Assembly: GCF_000756375.1 (NCBI RefSeq)
Contig: NZ_JNFD01000026.1
Location: forward strand, 51,926-115,925
Direction of reading: 5' to 3'
Length of the DNA stretch: 64,000 nucleotides
Source: Sphingopyxis sp. LC81
Lineage (GTDB): Bacteria > Pseudomonadota > Alphaproteobacteria > Sphingomonadales > Sphingomonadaceae
A program made the translations under genes and the position numbers. Below are positions 6,947-15,395 of this stretch, one piece after another. The notes under the pieces were generated by a model. It had not been told where the DNA came from and ran no database searches. It was given only the letters and a program-made list of their open reading frames with translations. The first letter of the stretch is position 1, and each line of letters opens with the position of its first letter.

Positions 6947-9109
6947 CTATTTCTCCACCCCCAGCTGCGTCAGCACAAACGCAAACTCTTCGGCATCCTC
7001 GCGCAGGGCGCCCCAGCGGCCCGATTTGCCGGCATGGCCCGCGCCCATATTGGTGCGGAGCAGCAGCGTGGCGTCGTTGGTGCGCGTCGCGCGGAGCTTC
7101 GCGACCCATTTGGCGGGTTCCCAATAGGTGACGCGCGGATCGTTGAGCCCCGCCGACACGAGCATCGGCGGATAGGCCTTCGCGGTGACATTGTCGTAGG
7201 GGCTGTAGCTCAGCATATAGTCGAACGCCGCCTTGTCGGTGATCGGATTGCCCCATTCGGGCCATTCGCCCGGCGTCAGCGGCAGCGTCTCGTCGACCAT
7301 CGTGTTGATCACATCGACGAAGGGCACACCCGCGAGTACCGCGCCCCACAGCTCGGGCGCCTGATTATACACCGCGCCCATCACCTGCCCGCCCGCCGAG
7401 CGGCCCTCGATCGAGATCTTGCCCGCGCTCGTATATTTCGCCGCGATCAGCCCCTTGGCGACGTCGATGAAGTCGTTGAACGTGTTCTTGCGCTCGGTCG
7501 TCTTGCCCGCGAGATACCAGGCGCGGCCAAGGTCGTCGCCGCCGCGCACATGCGCGATCGCATAGATCATGCCGCGATCGACAAGGCTCAAACGCGTCGT
7601 CGAAAAGCCCGGCGGGACGCGGTAGCCGTAAGAGCCATAGACATAGAGATGCATCGGCGCGCTGCCGTCGCGCGGCGTGCCCTTTTTATAGACGAGCGAC
7701 ACCGGAACCGGGGTGCCGTCGCGCGAGGGCATATTCACCAATTCGGTCACATAGTCATCATGATTATAACCGGATGGAATTTCCTGCACCTTCAGCGTCT
7801 CGAGCTTGCCGTTCGCAAGGTCGTAATCGAACACCGTGTCGGGGGTGACCATCGATTCATAATCGAGGCGCAGCTTATCCTGATGATATTCGGGATTGTC
7901 GCCGAGCCCCGCGACATAAGTCGCCTCGGGGAAACGGATCCGGCCGGCGGTCAGCGGCGCGTCATATTTGCGGATATCGACCTGATCGACCCCCTTCTCG
8001 CGCGTTTCGAGCACGAAATAGTCGCGGAAGACCGACAGGCCGGTGATGTAGCTCGCATCCGATCCGGGGATCAGCGTCTTCCATTCGTCGGGCTTCTTCA
8101 CGCTCGCGGTCGCGACGCGGAAATTGGGATGCTCGTCGTTGGTGTAGACGTATAGCGTCCCGTCGCGCTCATCGACGCTATATTCGCGGCCCTTCTTGCG
8201 CGCCGACACGAGCTGCATCTTCGCTTCGGGATTGTCGGCGGGGAGCAGGTAGACCTCGCTCGTCTCATTATCGCCCGTCGCGATCACGATATAATTGTCG
8301 GCCGCGGTCTTGCCGATGCCCACGCCGAAACCGATGTCGGCCTCCTTGTAGAGCAATTTATCTTGCGTGACCGGGGTGCCGAGCTTGTGCAGCCGGACAT
8401 TGTCGGTGCGCCAATTCTCGTTCGCGAGACCATAGAGCAACGCGTCGTTCTGCGCGGTCCACACCAGCGACGACAGCGTGCCCGGAATGACGTCGGGCAG
8501 CGCCTCGTTCGTCATCAGATTTTTGAAGCGAACCTCGAAGCGTTCGGAGCCATTGTCGTCGACCGCATAAGCCATCAGCTTCCCATCGGGGCTGACCGAC
8601 ACGTCGGAAAGGCGGAAATATTCCTTGCCCGCGGCCATCGCGACCTCGTCGAGGATCAGGATCGCGTCGCCTCCCGCGACCGCCCTGCGATACCATTTCT
8701 TATATTCGGCGCCCTCTTCAAACTCGACCCAATAGACCCAGTCGCCGTCCTTCTGCGGCACGCTCGAATCGGCTTCCTTGATCCGGCCCTTCATCTCCTG
8801 GAAGATCGTTTCGACCAGCGCCGCATGCGGTTTCATCGCCGCGTCGAAATAGGCATTCTCCGCCTTCACATAGTCGAGGACGTCCTTGTCATCGATCGTC
8901 GGATAGCTCTCATCCTTCAGCCAGTGGTACGGGTCGGAGAGTTTCTTGCCGTGCAGCGTCACTTCGTGCGGGCGCTTTTCCGCGACGGGGGCGGCGGGCA
9001 GGGCAGGGGTCGGGCTGGTCAATGCGGCATCTTTCTCTTTGGCGAACAGGGCAGGCGATGCGACAAGCGGGGTGGCAATTGCTGCCAGAAACATCCAAAT
9101 AGCGCGCAT
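6947..9109 (-). CDS. Secreted oligopeptidase B (peptidase S9A)
   Basis: A prolyl-oligopeptidase-family serine peptidase of 720 residues with an N-terminal beta-propeller (about 60-470) and a C-terminal alpha/beta-hydrolase domain. The predicted catalytic triad is Ser571 (GRSAGGQVMG), Asp657 (AGLNDPRV) and His692 (GAGHAGKSG). Similarity is greatest to oligopeptidase B (PtrB), which cuts after basic residues in peptides. Unlike classical cytosolic PtrB it begins with a cleavable-looking signal peptide (MRAIWMFLAAIATPLVASPALFA), so a periplasmic location is inferred. It diverges from pepP, another peptide-degrading enzyme, with 68 nt between the starts, which may contain both promoters. Confidence 0.93.
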   Translation of the reverse strand: MRAIWMFLAAIATPLVASPALFAKEKDAALTSPTPALPAAPVAEKRPHEVTLHGKKLSDPYHWLKDESYPTIDDKDVLDYVKAENAYFDAAMKPHAALVETIFQEMKGRIKEADSSVPQKDGDWVYWVEFEEGAEYKKWYRRAVAGGDAILILDEVAMAAGKEYFRLSDVSVSPDGKLMAYAVDDNGSERFEVRFKNLMTNEALPDVIPGTLSSLVWTAQNDALLYGLANENWRTDNVRLHKLGTPVTQDKLLYKEADIGFGVGIGKTAADNYIVIATGDNETSEVYLLPADNPEAKMQLVSARKKGREYSVDERDGTLYVYTNDEHPNFRVATASVKKPDEWKTLIPGSDASYITGLSVFRDYFVLETREKGVDQVDIRKYDAPLTAGRIRFPEATYVAGLGDNPEYHQDKLRLDYESMVTPDTVFDYDLANGKLETLKVQEIPSGYNHDDYVTELVNMPSRDGTPVPVSLVYKKGTPRDGSAPMHLYVYGSYGYRVPPGFSTTRLSLVDRGMIYAIAHVRGGDDLGRAWYLAGKTTERKNTFNDFIDVAKGLIAAKYTSAGKISIEGRSAGGQVMGAVYNQAPELWGAVLAGVPFVDVINTMVDETLPLTPGEWPEWGNPITDKAAFDYMLSYSPYDNVTAKAYPPMLVSAGLNDPRVTYWEPAKWVAKLRATRTNDATLLLRTNMGAGHAGKSGRWGALREDAEEFAFVLTQLGVEK

Positions 9110-9177
9110 CGAAAAATCCCCCGCGGTGTCGCCCGATTGGGCGGGATCGCCTACGATGTAGGAACAAGGAAGCGACC

Positions 9178-11004
9178 ATGTCCAGCCCCGTCCATTCAGA
9201 GCGCCTTGCCCGCGTCCGCGCCGAACTGACCGCGCGCGGCCTCGACGGCTTCGTCGTGCCGATCAGCGACGAGCATATGAGCGAATATGTCGGCGACTAT
9301 GCGCAGCGCATGGCGTGGCTGACGGGCTTCGGCGGTTCGGCCGGCACCGCGGCGGTGCTGCCCGCCAAGGCCGCGGTGTTCGTCGACGGGCGCTATACGG
9401 TGCAGGTCCGCGATCAGGTCGACGGATCGCTGTTCGACTATGTCGGCGTGCCGCAGTCGAGCGTCGCCGAATGGCTCGGTGCGAACGTCAGCGCGGGGCA
9501 GAAGATCGGCTTCGACCCGTGGCTCCACGGCATCGACTGGGCGCGCGGTCTGGGCAAGGCGCTCGCCGACAAGGGGGCGCAGCTCGTCGCGGTCGACGCC
9601 AACCCGCTCGACGCCGCGTGGGACGATCAGCCGGCACCGAGCGCCGCCGCGGTCACGGTCCATGACACCAAACTCGCCGGGCAGGCGGCGACCGACAAGC
9701 GCGCCGTGATCGCCGACTGGCTGAAGGCCAAGGGGCTCGACACGACGGTGATGACCGCGCTCGATTCGGTCGCGTGGACCTTCAACATCCGCGGATCGGA
9801 CGTCAGCCATACGCCCGTCGGGCTCGCCTTCGCGCTGCTCCACGCCGATGCGACCGCCGACCTGTTCATCGCGCCCGAAAAGGTCACTGACGCGGTGCGC
9901 GCGCATCTCGGCAACAGCGTGCGCATCCACGACCGCGACGCCTTCGAGGCCGCGCTCGCCGATCTCAAGGACAAGAAGATCGCGGTCGACCCCGACCGCG
10001 CGGTCGCGGCGATCTTTACCGCCTTGGAAGCTGCCGGCGCGAAGATCGAACGCCACCGCGACCCCGCGGTGCTGCCCAAGGCGATCAAGAACGACACCGA
10101 GCTGAACGGCACGCGCGCCGCGCACGTCCGCGACGGCGTCGCGGTGTCGCGCTTCCTGCAATGGATGGAGGATGTCGCGCCGCTGGGCGGGCTCGATGAA
10201 CTCGGCGCCGCGGCGAAGCTGCGCGAATTTCGCGACGCCAATGGCGCGCTCGTCGATCTGAGCTTCGACACCATCTCGGCCGCGGGCCCGAACGGGGCGC
10301 TGCCGCATTACAAGGTCGACGCGACCACGAACCGCGCGATCGAAACGGGCACGCTCTATCTCGTCGATTCGGGCGGGCAGTACGCCGACGGCACCACCGA
10401 CATCACGCGCACGATCGCGATCGGCGCGCCGACCGCCGAAATGCGCCGCCGTTTCACGCAAGTGCTCAAGGGGCATATCGCGCTCGCGACCGCGCGCTTC
10501 CCGAAGGGCACGCGCGGCAGCCAGCTCGACATTCTCGCGCGCCAATATCTGTGGGCCGACGGGGTCGATTATGCGCATGGCACCGGCCACGGCGTCGGCG
10601 CCTATCTGGCGGTCCATGAGGGGCCGCAGCGCATCGCCAAGCCCGCGGGCGGGCAGGCGGGGACCGAGGAACCGCTCCACGCGGGCATGATCCTCTCGAA
10701 CGAGCCCGGCTATTACAAGGCCGGCGCGTTCGGCATTCGCATCGAAAATCTGGTGATCGTGGTGCCGCAAAGCATCGACGGCGCCGAAGAGGATATGCTG
10801 GGGTTCGAGACGATCACCTTCACCCCGATCGCGCAGAACCTCGTCGACGCCGCGCTGCTGTCGGGTGCCGAAGCCGACTGGCTCGACGCCTATCATGCCG
10901 CGGTGTTCGAAAAGCTCGCGCCCGGAATGACCGGCGACGACCGGGCCTGGCTCGAAGCGGCGTGCGCGCCGCTCGACCGCGCCCCCGCTGCGCTCGCGGC
11001 TTGA
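9178..11004 (+). CDS. pepP: Xaa-Pro aminopeptidase (peptidase M24B)
   Basis: A large (608-residue) aminopeptidase P removing N-terminal residues before proline. Two creatinase-like N-terminal domains (about 1-310) precede the pita-bread catalytic domain. The metal ligands are visible in order: Asp in LVDSGGQYADGTTD (two Asp), His in HGTGHGVGAYL, Glu in LSNEPGYY and Glu in IRIENLVIV. The length matches the three-domain APP1-like form rather than the 440-residue E. coli PepP. The start ATG 9178 has AAGGAAG 5 nt upstream. The thioesterase gene begins 7 nt after its stop. Confidence 0.95.
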   Translation: MSSPVHSERLARVRAELTARGLDGFVVPISDEHMSEYVGDYAQRMAWLTGFGGSAGTAAVLPAKAAVFVDGRYTVQVRDQVDGSLFDYVGVPQSSVAEWLGANVSAGQKIGFDPWLHGIDWARGLGKALADKGAQLVAVDANPLDAAWDDQPAPSAAAVTVHDTKLAGQAATDKRAVIADWLKAKGLDTTVMTALDSVAWTFNIRGSDVSHTPVGLAFALLHADATADLFIAPEKVTDAVRAHLGNSVRIHDRDAFEAALADLKDKKIAVDPDRAVAAIFTALEAAGAKIERHRDPAVLPKAIKNDTELNGTRAAHVRDGVAVSRFLQWMEDVAPLGGLDELGAAAKLREFRDANGALVDLSFDTISAAGPNGALPHYKVDATTNRAIETGTLYLVDSGGQYADGTTDITRTIAIGAPTAEMRRRFTQVLKGHIALATARFPKGTRGSQLDILARQYLWADGVDYAHGTGHGVGAYLAVHEGPQRIAKPAGGQAGTEEPLHAGMILSNEPGYYKAGAFGIRIENLVIVVPQSIDGAEEDMLGFETITFTPIAQNLVDAALLSGAEADWLDAYHAAVFEKLAPGMTGDDRAWLEAACAPLDRAPAALAA

Positions 11005-11011
11005 TCCGCGC

Positions 11012-11473
11012 ATGACCGATGTCCGCAGCGACGTGCCGCTCGCCGATTTCCGCGTGCAGGAGCGCGTTCGCGTCCGCTTCAACGAGATCGACGGCCAGAA
11101 TATCGTCTTCAATGCCAATTATCTCGTCTACGCCGACATCGGCGTGACCGAATATTTCCGCGCGCTCGGCGAGGGGCAGCCCGGACCCTATTTTCACCAA
11201 TATGGTACAGACATCCACGAGACGCATTGCGAGATCGACTATCACGCCCCGGCGCGACTCGACGAACTGATCACGATCGCGGCGCGAATCAGCCGCTTCG
11301 GGCGGACGAACTTCACGGTCCATTGCGGGATTTTCCGTGAAAATGAGCGGCTCACCGATATCGAGATTAGCTACGCCCATCTCGACACCGACAGCGGGAC
11401 GCCGACGCCGCTGCCGGGCAGCTTCATTGCCGAAGTCAGGCGATTCGAAGCGCGGACCCCCGCGCAGGACTGA
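11012..11473 (+). CDS. Hot-dog-fold acyl-CoA thioesterase (4HBT/YbgC-like)
   Basis: A 153-residue single hot-dog domain protein. The segment VRFNEIDGQNIVFNANYLVY is the family's active-site region, in which the Asp107-like acidic residue and the helix that follows are retained, and the second half (HCEIDYHAPARLDELITIAARI) is the classic long strand pair. It probably hydrolyses short or medium acyl-CoA or 4-hydroxybenzoyl-CoA-like thioesters; the substrate is not predictable. It starts 7 nt after pepP, so co-transcription is likely. Confidence 0.9.
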   Translation: MTDVRSDVPLADFRVQERVRVRFNEIDGQNIVFNANYLVYADIGVTEYFRALGEGQPGPYFHQYGTDIHETHCEIDYHAPARLDELITIAARISRFGRTNFTVHCGIFRENERLTDIEISYAHLDTDSGTPTPLPGSFIAEVRRFEARTPAQD

Positions 11474-11546
11474 TTCGCGACCGCGTGATTCGAACCGGAT
11501 CGCATTTCTCGACTAAAAAAGTCAGGTTTTGTGCCCGAAAACGGGC

Positions 11547-11574
11547 AAAAAAAAGGGCCACCCGAAGGTGGCCC
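11547..11574 (-). terminator. Strong minus-strand intrinsic terminator with UUCG loop
   Basis: Read on the minus strand, GGGCCACC-TTCG-GGTGGCCC is a perfect 8-bp stem closed by the very stable UUCG tetraloop and is followed by eight T residues. On the plus strand the hairpin is not followed by a T-run, so it points to a leftward transcript. The only candidate for that transcript is the region 11575-11774, including the small Cys-rich ORF. Confidence 0.85.
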
Positions 11575-11597
11575 GTGAAAGTTTTGGGAGAGGATGC

Positions 11598-11699
11598 CTA
11601 AAAGGCATGCTCATATTGCACTGCACCAAAAATGTTGCAACTGCGAAATGGACATCTGCTATTGCATTTTTTGCAATCGAGAACGCTCACATCCTTCAT
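11598..11699 (-). CDS. Candidate 33-residue Cys-rich small protein
   Basis: Not a recognised family. On the minus strand ATG 11699 opens a 34-codon frame whose product has four cysteines in the pattern C-x2-C-x3-C-x4-C (residues 9, 12, 16 and 21; CKKCNSRCPFRSC), reminiscent of a metal-binding knuckle. The stop TAG is followed 23 nt later by a textbook terminator on the same strand. A GAGG sits 10 nt upstream of the ATG, a loose Shine-Dalgarno. Base composition is far more AT-rich than neighbours, so this could instead be a small RNA or a chance frame within one; the frame also stays open far upstream, through antisense of the next gene. Confidence 0.4.
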   Translation of the reverse strand: MKDVSVLDCKKCNSRCPFRSCNIFGAVQYEHAF

Positions 11700-11774
11700 C
11701 TGGTGCAATCCTCGCGGCAATCCTTGAGGGCGTCGCTTCCCCTCGCAAATTACCGCGACATCGCCTAAATTGGG

Positions 11775-12245
11775 ATGATGGGAATGTTCAACAAAGTGGA
11801 TGTCGGCGGCGGCCTGTCCGATTTCTGGGCCTATATCCGCGAACCGCGCCCGCATCGCTGGGCGATCTGGGGCGTCGCGCTGGCGCTGACCTGGCTGATT
11901 TTCACCGGGGTCGAGAAATATCTGATCCCCTATGAAAAGCCGAAAGAGCAGATCATCTATTTCGAGAATTGGACCGCGAACCGCAGCGCCGCCGAGATCC
12001 GCGCCGACTGGGTTGCGCGCGCCAAGGAAACGACGCTGCACAACGCCCAGAAGCGCGCCGAATATCAGCGCTTCGCCGACAGCCTCGGCATCGAATATGA
12101 TTCGGCCGAGGCCGACAAGGTGACGCGCGAGACGCTGGGCGCAGAGGCGGCGGCGGCGGCGAAGAAAAAGCCCGAGCCGGTGCAGACACGCTCGACGCTC
12201 GCCGAACGCGCGGCGCGCGGCTCGCAGCCCAAAGCCGCCGACTGA
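11775..12245 (+). CDS. Sphingomonad single-pass membrane protein, unknown function
   Basis: I do not recognise this family. The 156-residue product has a basic/aromatic cytoplasmic N-terminus (IREPRPHRW), one transmembrane segment (AIWGVALALTWLIFTGVEKY, about 30-50) and a long charged, Ala-rich, probably helical tail that ends in low-complexity AEAAAAAKKKPEPVQ. The periplasmic or cytoplasmic side of the tail is uncertain. ATG codons at 11775, 11778 and 11784 are all possible starts. It ends 4 nt before ribD, so it probably shares the riboflavin transcript. Confidence 0.75.
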   Translation: MMGMFNKVDVGGGLSDFWAYIREPRPHRWAIWGVALALTWLIFTGVEKYLIPYEKPKEQIIYFENWTANRSAAEIRADWVARAKETTLHNAQKRAEYQRFADSLGIEYDSAEADKVTRETLGAEAAAAAKKKPEPVQTRSTLAERAARGSQPKAAD

Positions 12246-12249
12246 CCAT

Positions 12250-13224
12250 ATGCAGCGCGGCCCCGCCGATGCCGACTGGATGGCGGTCGCCATCGCGCTC
12301 TCGCGGCGCGGCCGGCCGGCGTCGGCGCCCAATCCCAATGTCGGTTGCCTGATCGTCCGGCAAGGCAAGGTTATCGCGCGCGGTTGGACCCAGCCCGGCG
12401 GACGGCCGCATGCCGAGGCTATCGCGCTCGCGGCGGCGGGCGACGCCGCGCGCGGCGCAACCGCTTATGTCACGCTCGAACCCTGCGCCCATGCCAGCCC
12501 GCGCGGGCCGGCGTGCAGCGATTCGCTGATCGCCGCGGGTATCGCGCGCGTCGTGATCGCCGCGCAGGATCCCGATCCGCGTACCGACGGCCAAGGCATC
12601 GCCCGGCTGCAGGCTGCGGGGATCGAGGTCATCTTCAATGTCCTTCCCGCCACAGCGCGCGCCGCGATGGCGCCCTGGTGGACGCGGCATACCGAAGGGC
12701 GGCCGTTCGTCACGCTCAAGCTCGCGACCTCGCTCGACGGCTGCATCGCGCGCGCCGACGGGGCGAGCCGCTGGATCACCGGCGACCGCGCCCGCGCGCA
12801 CGGGCATTTGGAGCGTGCAAGCCATCAGGCGATCCTCGTCGGACGCGGGACGTTCGAAACCGATGCGCCGAAACTCGACGTGCGCCTGCCGGGTCTCGAA
12901 GACCGCAGCCCTCGAAAATTCCTGCTCACCAAAGGCGAAGCGCCCGAGGGCTGGACCGCCATCGCCTCACCCGAAGCGGTCGACGGTGTCGACTCGGTGC
13001 TCGTCGAGGGCGGCGCCGGCGCGGCGTCGGCCTTTCTCGCCGCCGACCGCGTCGACCGGCTTTTGCTCTATCGCGCGCCGATCCTGATCGGCGGCGGCAA
13101 ACCCGCGCTCGGCGACATCGGGCTGACCGATCTCGCCGACGCGCACGGCCGCTGGCGGCTTGCCGATAGCCGCCTGCTTGGCAGCGACCGGCTCGACGTC
13201 TACGAGCGCGTCAGCACTATTTGA
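12250..13224 (+). CDS. ribD: Riboflavin biosynthesis deaminase/reductase
   Basis: Bifunctional RibD: it deaminates the GTP-derived diaminohydroxyphosphoribosylaminopyrimidine and then reduces its ribosyl side chain with NADPH. The N-terminal deaminase domain shows the zinc site HAE (His54-Ala-Glu56) and PCAHASPRGPAC (Cys79 and Cys89), with APNPNVG just before. The reductase domain follows from about residue 150 (FVTLKLATSLDGCIA; RWITGDRARAHGH; VEGGAGAASAF). Length 324 is slightly short but complete. It is followed 9 nt later by ribE. The other riboflavin genes ribB and ribH are 8 kb away on the opposite strand. Confidence 0.95.
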   Translation: MQRGPADADWMAVAIALSRRGRPASAPNPNVGCLIVRQGKVIARGWTQPGGRPHAEAIALAAAGDAARGATAYVTLEPCAHASPRGPACSDSLIAAGIARVVIAAQDPDPRTDGQGIARLQAAGIEVIFNVLPATARAAMAPWWTRHTEGRPFVTLKLATSLDGCIARADGASRWITGDRARAHGHLERASHQAILVGRGTFETDAPKLDVRLPGLEDRSPRKFLLTKGEAPEGWTAIASPEAVDGVDSVLVEGGAGAASAFLAADRVDRLLLYRAPILIGGGKPALGDIGLTDLADAHGRWRLADSRLLGSDRLDVYERVSTI

Positions 13225-13233
13225 GGAACCTGC

Positions 13234-13860
13234 ATGTTCACCGGCATCATCACCGACATCGGCACCATCCGCAGCCGCGAGGATCGCGGCGACACGCGGC
13301 TCGTCATCGACACCGCCTATGATGTCGGCAGCATCGATATCGGCGCCTCGATCGCCTGCTCGGGCGCGTGCCTCACCGTCGTCGACAAGGGTGTGTACGA
13401 TGGCAGCAACGGACCCGCCGGCTGGTTCGCGATCGACGCGAGCGGCGAAACGCTTGCACGCACCGCGCCCGGCATGTGGGACCAGGGGCGCCGCCTCAAC
13501 CTCGAACGCGCGCTCAAGATCGGCGACGAGCTTGGCGGGCATATCGTTACCGGCCATGTCGACGACATCGGCCGCATCGTGTCGGTCGAACCCGTCGGCG
13601 ACAGCGTGACGGTCACCGTCGCCGCGCCCGCCGCGCTCGCGCCGCATATCGCACCCAAGGGCTCGATCACCGTCGACGGTGTCTCGCTCACCGTGAACGA
13701 AGTGACCGACCAGCCGAATGGCGAGGCGCATTTCACGCTCAACATCATCCCGCACACGCAGGAGATGACGACGCTGAACGAGGCCGCGGCGGGGCGCCCG
13801 GTCAATCTCGAGATCGATATCCTCGCGCGCTATCTCGCGCGGATGCAGGCGCGGGGATAA
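13234..13860 (+). CDS. ribE: Riboflavin synthase, alpha subunit
   Basis: Catalyses dismutation of two 6,7-dimethyl-8-ribityllumazine molecules to riboflavin and the pyrimidine precursor, as a homotrimer. The MFTGIITDIG N-terminus is diagnostic, and the two internal lumazine-binding repeats are visible (IACSGACLTVV in the first; SITVDGVSLTVNEV in the second), as is GGHIVTGHVD at the domain junction. Length 208 is normal. ATG 13234 is preceded by TGAGGAACCTGC (Shine-Dalgarno GAGG), 9 nt after ribD. Confidence 0.96.
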   Translation: MFTGIITDIGTIRSREDRGDTRLVIDTAYDVGSIDIGASIACSGACLTVVDKGVYDGSNGPAGWFAIDASGETLARTAPGMWDQGRRLNLERALKIGDELGGHIVTGHVDDIGRIVSVEPVGDSVTVTVAAPAALAPHIAPKGSITVDGVSLTVNEVTDQPNGEAHFTLNIIPHTQEMTTLNEAAAGRPVNLEIDILARYLARMQARG

Positions 13861-13892
13861 AGGGCGCCGCAAACGGGGAAGGAAAGCTCGCG

Positions 13893-14327
13893 ATGGCAAC
13901 GGCGATACGGGGTTCCTGCTTGTGCGGCGAAATCCGTTTCGAAATCGACGGCAAAATCGGCCCCGCCGGCCAATGTCATTGTTCCAAATGCCGCAAGGTA
14001 TCGGGCACGGACGGCAACGCCGTCTTCTATGCGCCCGCCGCCGGTTTCCGCTGGCTGGCGGGCGAGGATTTGATCGAACGTTTCGCCGTTCCCGATGGCG
14101 GCGGCTGGACGTCGCATTTCTGCCGGCGATGCGGCAGTCCGGCGCCGCTAAGCGACGCGAACGGCAAGTTCTTCTTCGTCCCGGCGGGCCTGCTCGACGA
14201 CGATCCGGGCTTTCGCGGCTATGCGGCTCACATTTTCGTTGGATCCAAAGCGCCTTGGGTCTGCATCAGCGATTCCGCGCCGCAATATGAAGCGGGCTTT
14301 GATTCGGCACGGATCGACCGCAGCTAA
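13893..14327 (+). CDS. GFA-family zinc protein (CENP-V/GFA domain)
   Basis: A 144-residue protein with the GFA fold: CLCGEIRFEI, CHCSKCRK and CRRCGSP supply the seven cysteines that bind two zinc ions in the family. Named after glutathione-dependent formaldehyde-activating enzyme, but most members are not proven to have that activity, so substrate is unknown. ATG 13893 follows GGGGAAGGAAAG, a good Shine-Dalgarno. It lies 32 nt after ribE and its stop codon overlaps the convergent mmcB stop by 4 nt. Confidence 0.9.
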   Translation: MATAIRGSCLCGEIRFEIDGKIGPAGQCHCSKCRKVSGTDGNAVFYAPAAGFRWLAGEDLIERFAVPDGGGWTSHFCRRCGSPAPLSDANGKFFFVPAGLLDDDPGFRGYAAHIFVGSKAPWVCISDSAPQYEAGFDSARIDRS

Positions 14328-14791
14328 CCCTCCATCCAGCCCGCCGCCAGCTCGGGATCGGCGGCGATCATCGACCGCCGCATCGCGAGCCGCCCGATGC
14401 GCAGCAGCTCGGCCTTGCGCCGCGCGGGCGCGAGGTTGCAGCTCGCGGCTTCGCGTACCACCGCCGCGCCATAACGGTCGGCGACGATCAGCCCCGATGT
14501 TTCGCGGCGATAGCCTTCGGTTTCGAGGATCGCGGGGTCGAGCCCCGACGCGAGCGCCCAGTAAAAACGGTCGCACCAGTCGCAATAGTCGGGCCATTTG
14601 CCGTCGCCGTGCAGGTCGGCGCGGCTGACCTTGATCTCGACGATGGTGATATTGCCCTTGGCGTCGATCGCGGTGAGGTCGGTGCGCCGCCCGTTGGGCA
14701 GCGGCACCTCGGGGATCGCGACCAGCCCCGCCTGCGCGAACAGCCGGCATACGCCGCGCGCGACGTCCGCGGCGGTGATCAAATCCGTCAT
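14324..14791 (-). CDS. mmcB: MmcB-family putative DNA-repair endonuclease
   Basis: A 155-residue protein of the MmcB family, which in Caulobacter is induced by DNA damage and contributes to mitomycin C resistance. The PD-(D/E)XK-like core is visible: RTDLTAID (Asp), then TIVEIKVSRADL (Glu-x-Lys), followed by WPDYCDWCDRFYWALASG. It is therefore a likely small nuclease acting on damaged DNA, though catalysis is inferred. It sits 16 nt downstream of ssb on the same strand, a sensible DNA-maintenance neighbour. Its stop overlaps the GFA gene stop by 4 nt (CTAA). Confidence 0.88.
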   Translation of the reverse strand: MTDLITAADVARGVCRLFAQAGLVAIPEVPLPNGRRTDLTAIDAKGNITIVEIKVSRADLHGDGKWPDYCDWCDRFYWALASGLDPAILETEGYRRETSGLIVADRYGAAVVREAASCNLAPARRKAELLRIGRLAMRRSMIAADPELAAGWMEG

Positions 14792-14807
14792 CGCTTAAAG
14801 TCCGTCC

Positions 14808-15362
14808 TCAGAACGGAACGTCGTCGTCCAGATCGTCGTCGAACGGCGGGCGTCCGCCCCCGCTCGAACCGCCGCCAAAGCCGCCGCCGGACGATCCCCC
14901 CGACGAACCGCCGCCGCCCTGGTTCCCGCCCCCGCCCGCGCCCCCGCCCGACGACCCGCCGCTCCATTCGTCACCGCCGCCACCGCCGCCGCGCGCACCG
15001 CCGCCGCCCGGCGCACCGTCGAGCATCGTCAGCGTGCCGCCCATGCCGGCGATCACGATCTCGGTCGTATATTTGTCGTTGCCGTCGCGGTCCTGCCATT
15101 TGCGGGTGCGCAGCGAGCCCTCGATATAAACCTTCGAGCCCTTTTTCAGATAGCGTTCGACGACGCCGATCAGCCCTTCGCCGTTGATCACGACCTGATG
15201 CCACTCGGTGCGCTCCTTGCGCTCGCCGGTCATCCGGTCCTTCCACTGTTCGGAGGTCGCGATGCGGAGATTCGCGACCTTGCCGCCGTTCTGGAACGAC
15301 TTGATTTCGGGATCGGCACCGAGGTTGCCGATGAGAATTACCTTGTTGACGCTGCCAGCCAT
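14808..15362 (-). CDS. ssb: Single-stranded DNA-binding protein
   Basis: Binds ssDNA as a tetramer in replication, recombination and repair. The OB-fold domain occupies about residues 1-112 (start [48 protein letters not shown]). A long Gly/Ser-rich linker (about 113-172) of GGGG and GGSS runs leads to the acidic tip [10 protein letters not shown], which recruits partner proteins. Length 184 is typical for alphaproteobacteria. Upstream it is separated from feoB by 33 nt, and mmcB lies 16 nt downstream. Confidence 0.97.
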   Translation of the reverse strand: MAGSVNKVILIGNLGADPEIKSFQNGGKVANLRIATSEQWKDRMTGERKERTEWHQVVINGEGLIGVVERYLKKGSKVYIEGSLRTRKWQDRDGNDKYTTEIVIAGMGGTLTMLDGAPGGGGARGGGGGGDEWSGGSSGGGAGGGGNQGGGGSSGGSSGGGFGGGSSGGGRPPFDDDLDDDVPF

Positions 15363-15395
15363 CCGCCGCTCCGCTCCGCTAAAAAGTTGGAAGGA

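Larger units (their letters stand above)
11474..11774. other. Gene-poor AT-richer strip with hairpins and a candidate small ORF
   Basis: This 301-nt gap is AT-rich compared with its surroundings. It contains GCCCG-AAAA-CGGGC (11533-11546), then a strong terminator that works on the minus strand (11547-11574), then several TGCA/TTGCA motifs between 11615 and 11712. On the minus strand these are mostly cysteine codons of a 33-residue ORF (11598-11699). The promoter of the plus-strand membrane protein at 11775 must also lie here, but I see no convincing -35/-10 pair for it. Confidence 0.6.

Noticed and set aside
11615..11712. TTGCA/TGCA repeats read as PhaR-type phasin operators
   Set aside because: No phasin gene is adjacent, and most of the TGCA motifs coincide with cysteine codons of the candidate ORF; palindromic spacing is irregular.
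14860..15010. Simple repeat of GCC/CCG runs in ssb
   Set aside because: This is the coding sequence of the Gly-rich SSB linker, not an independent repeat element.
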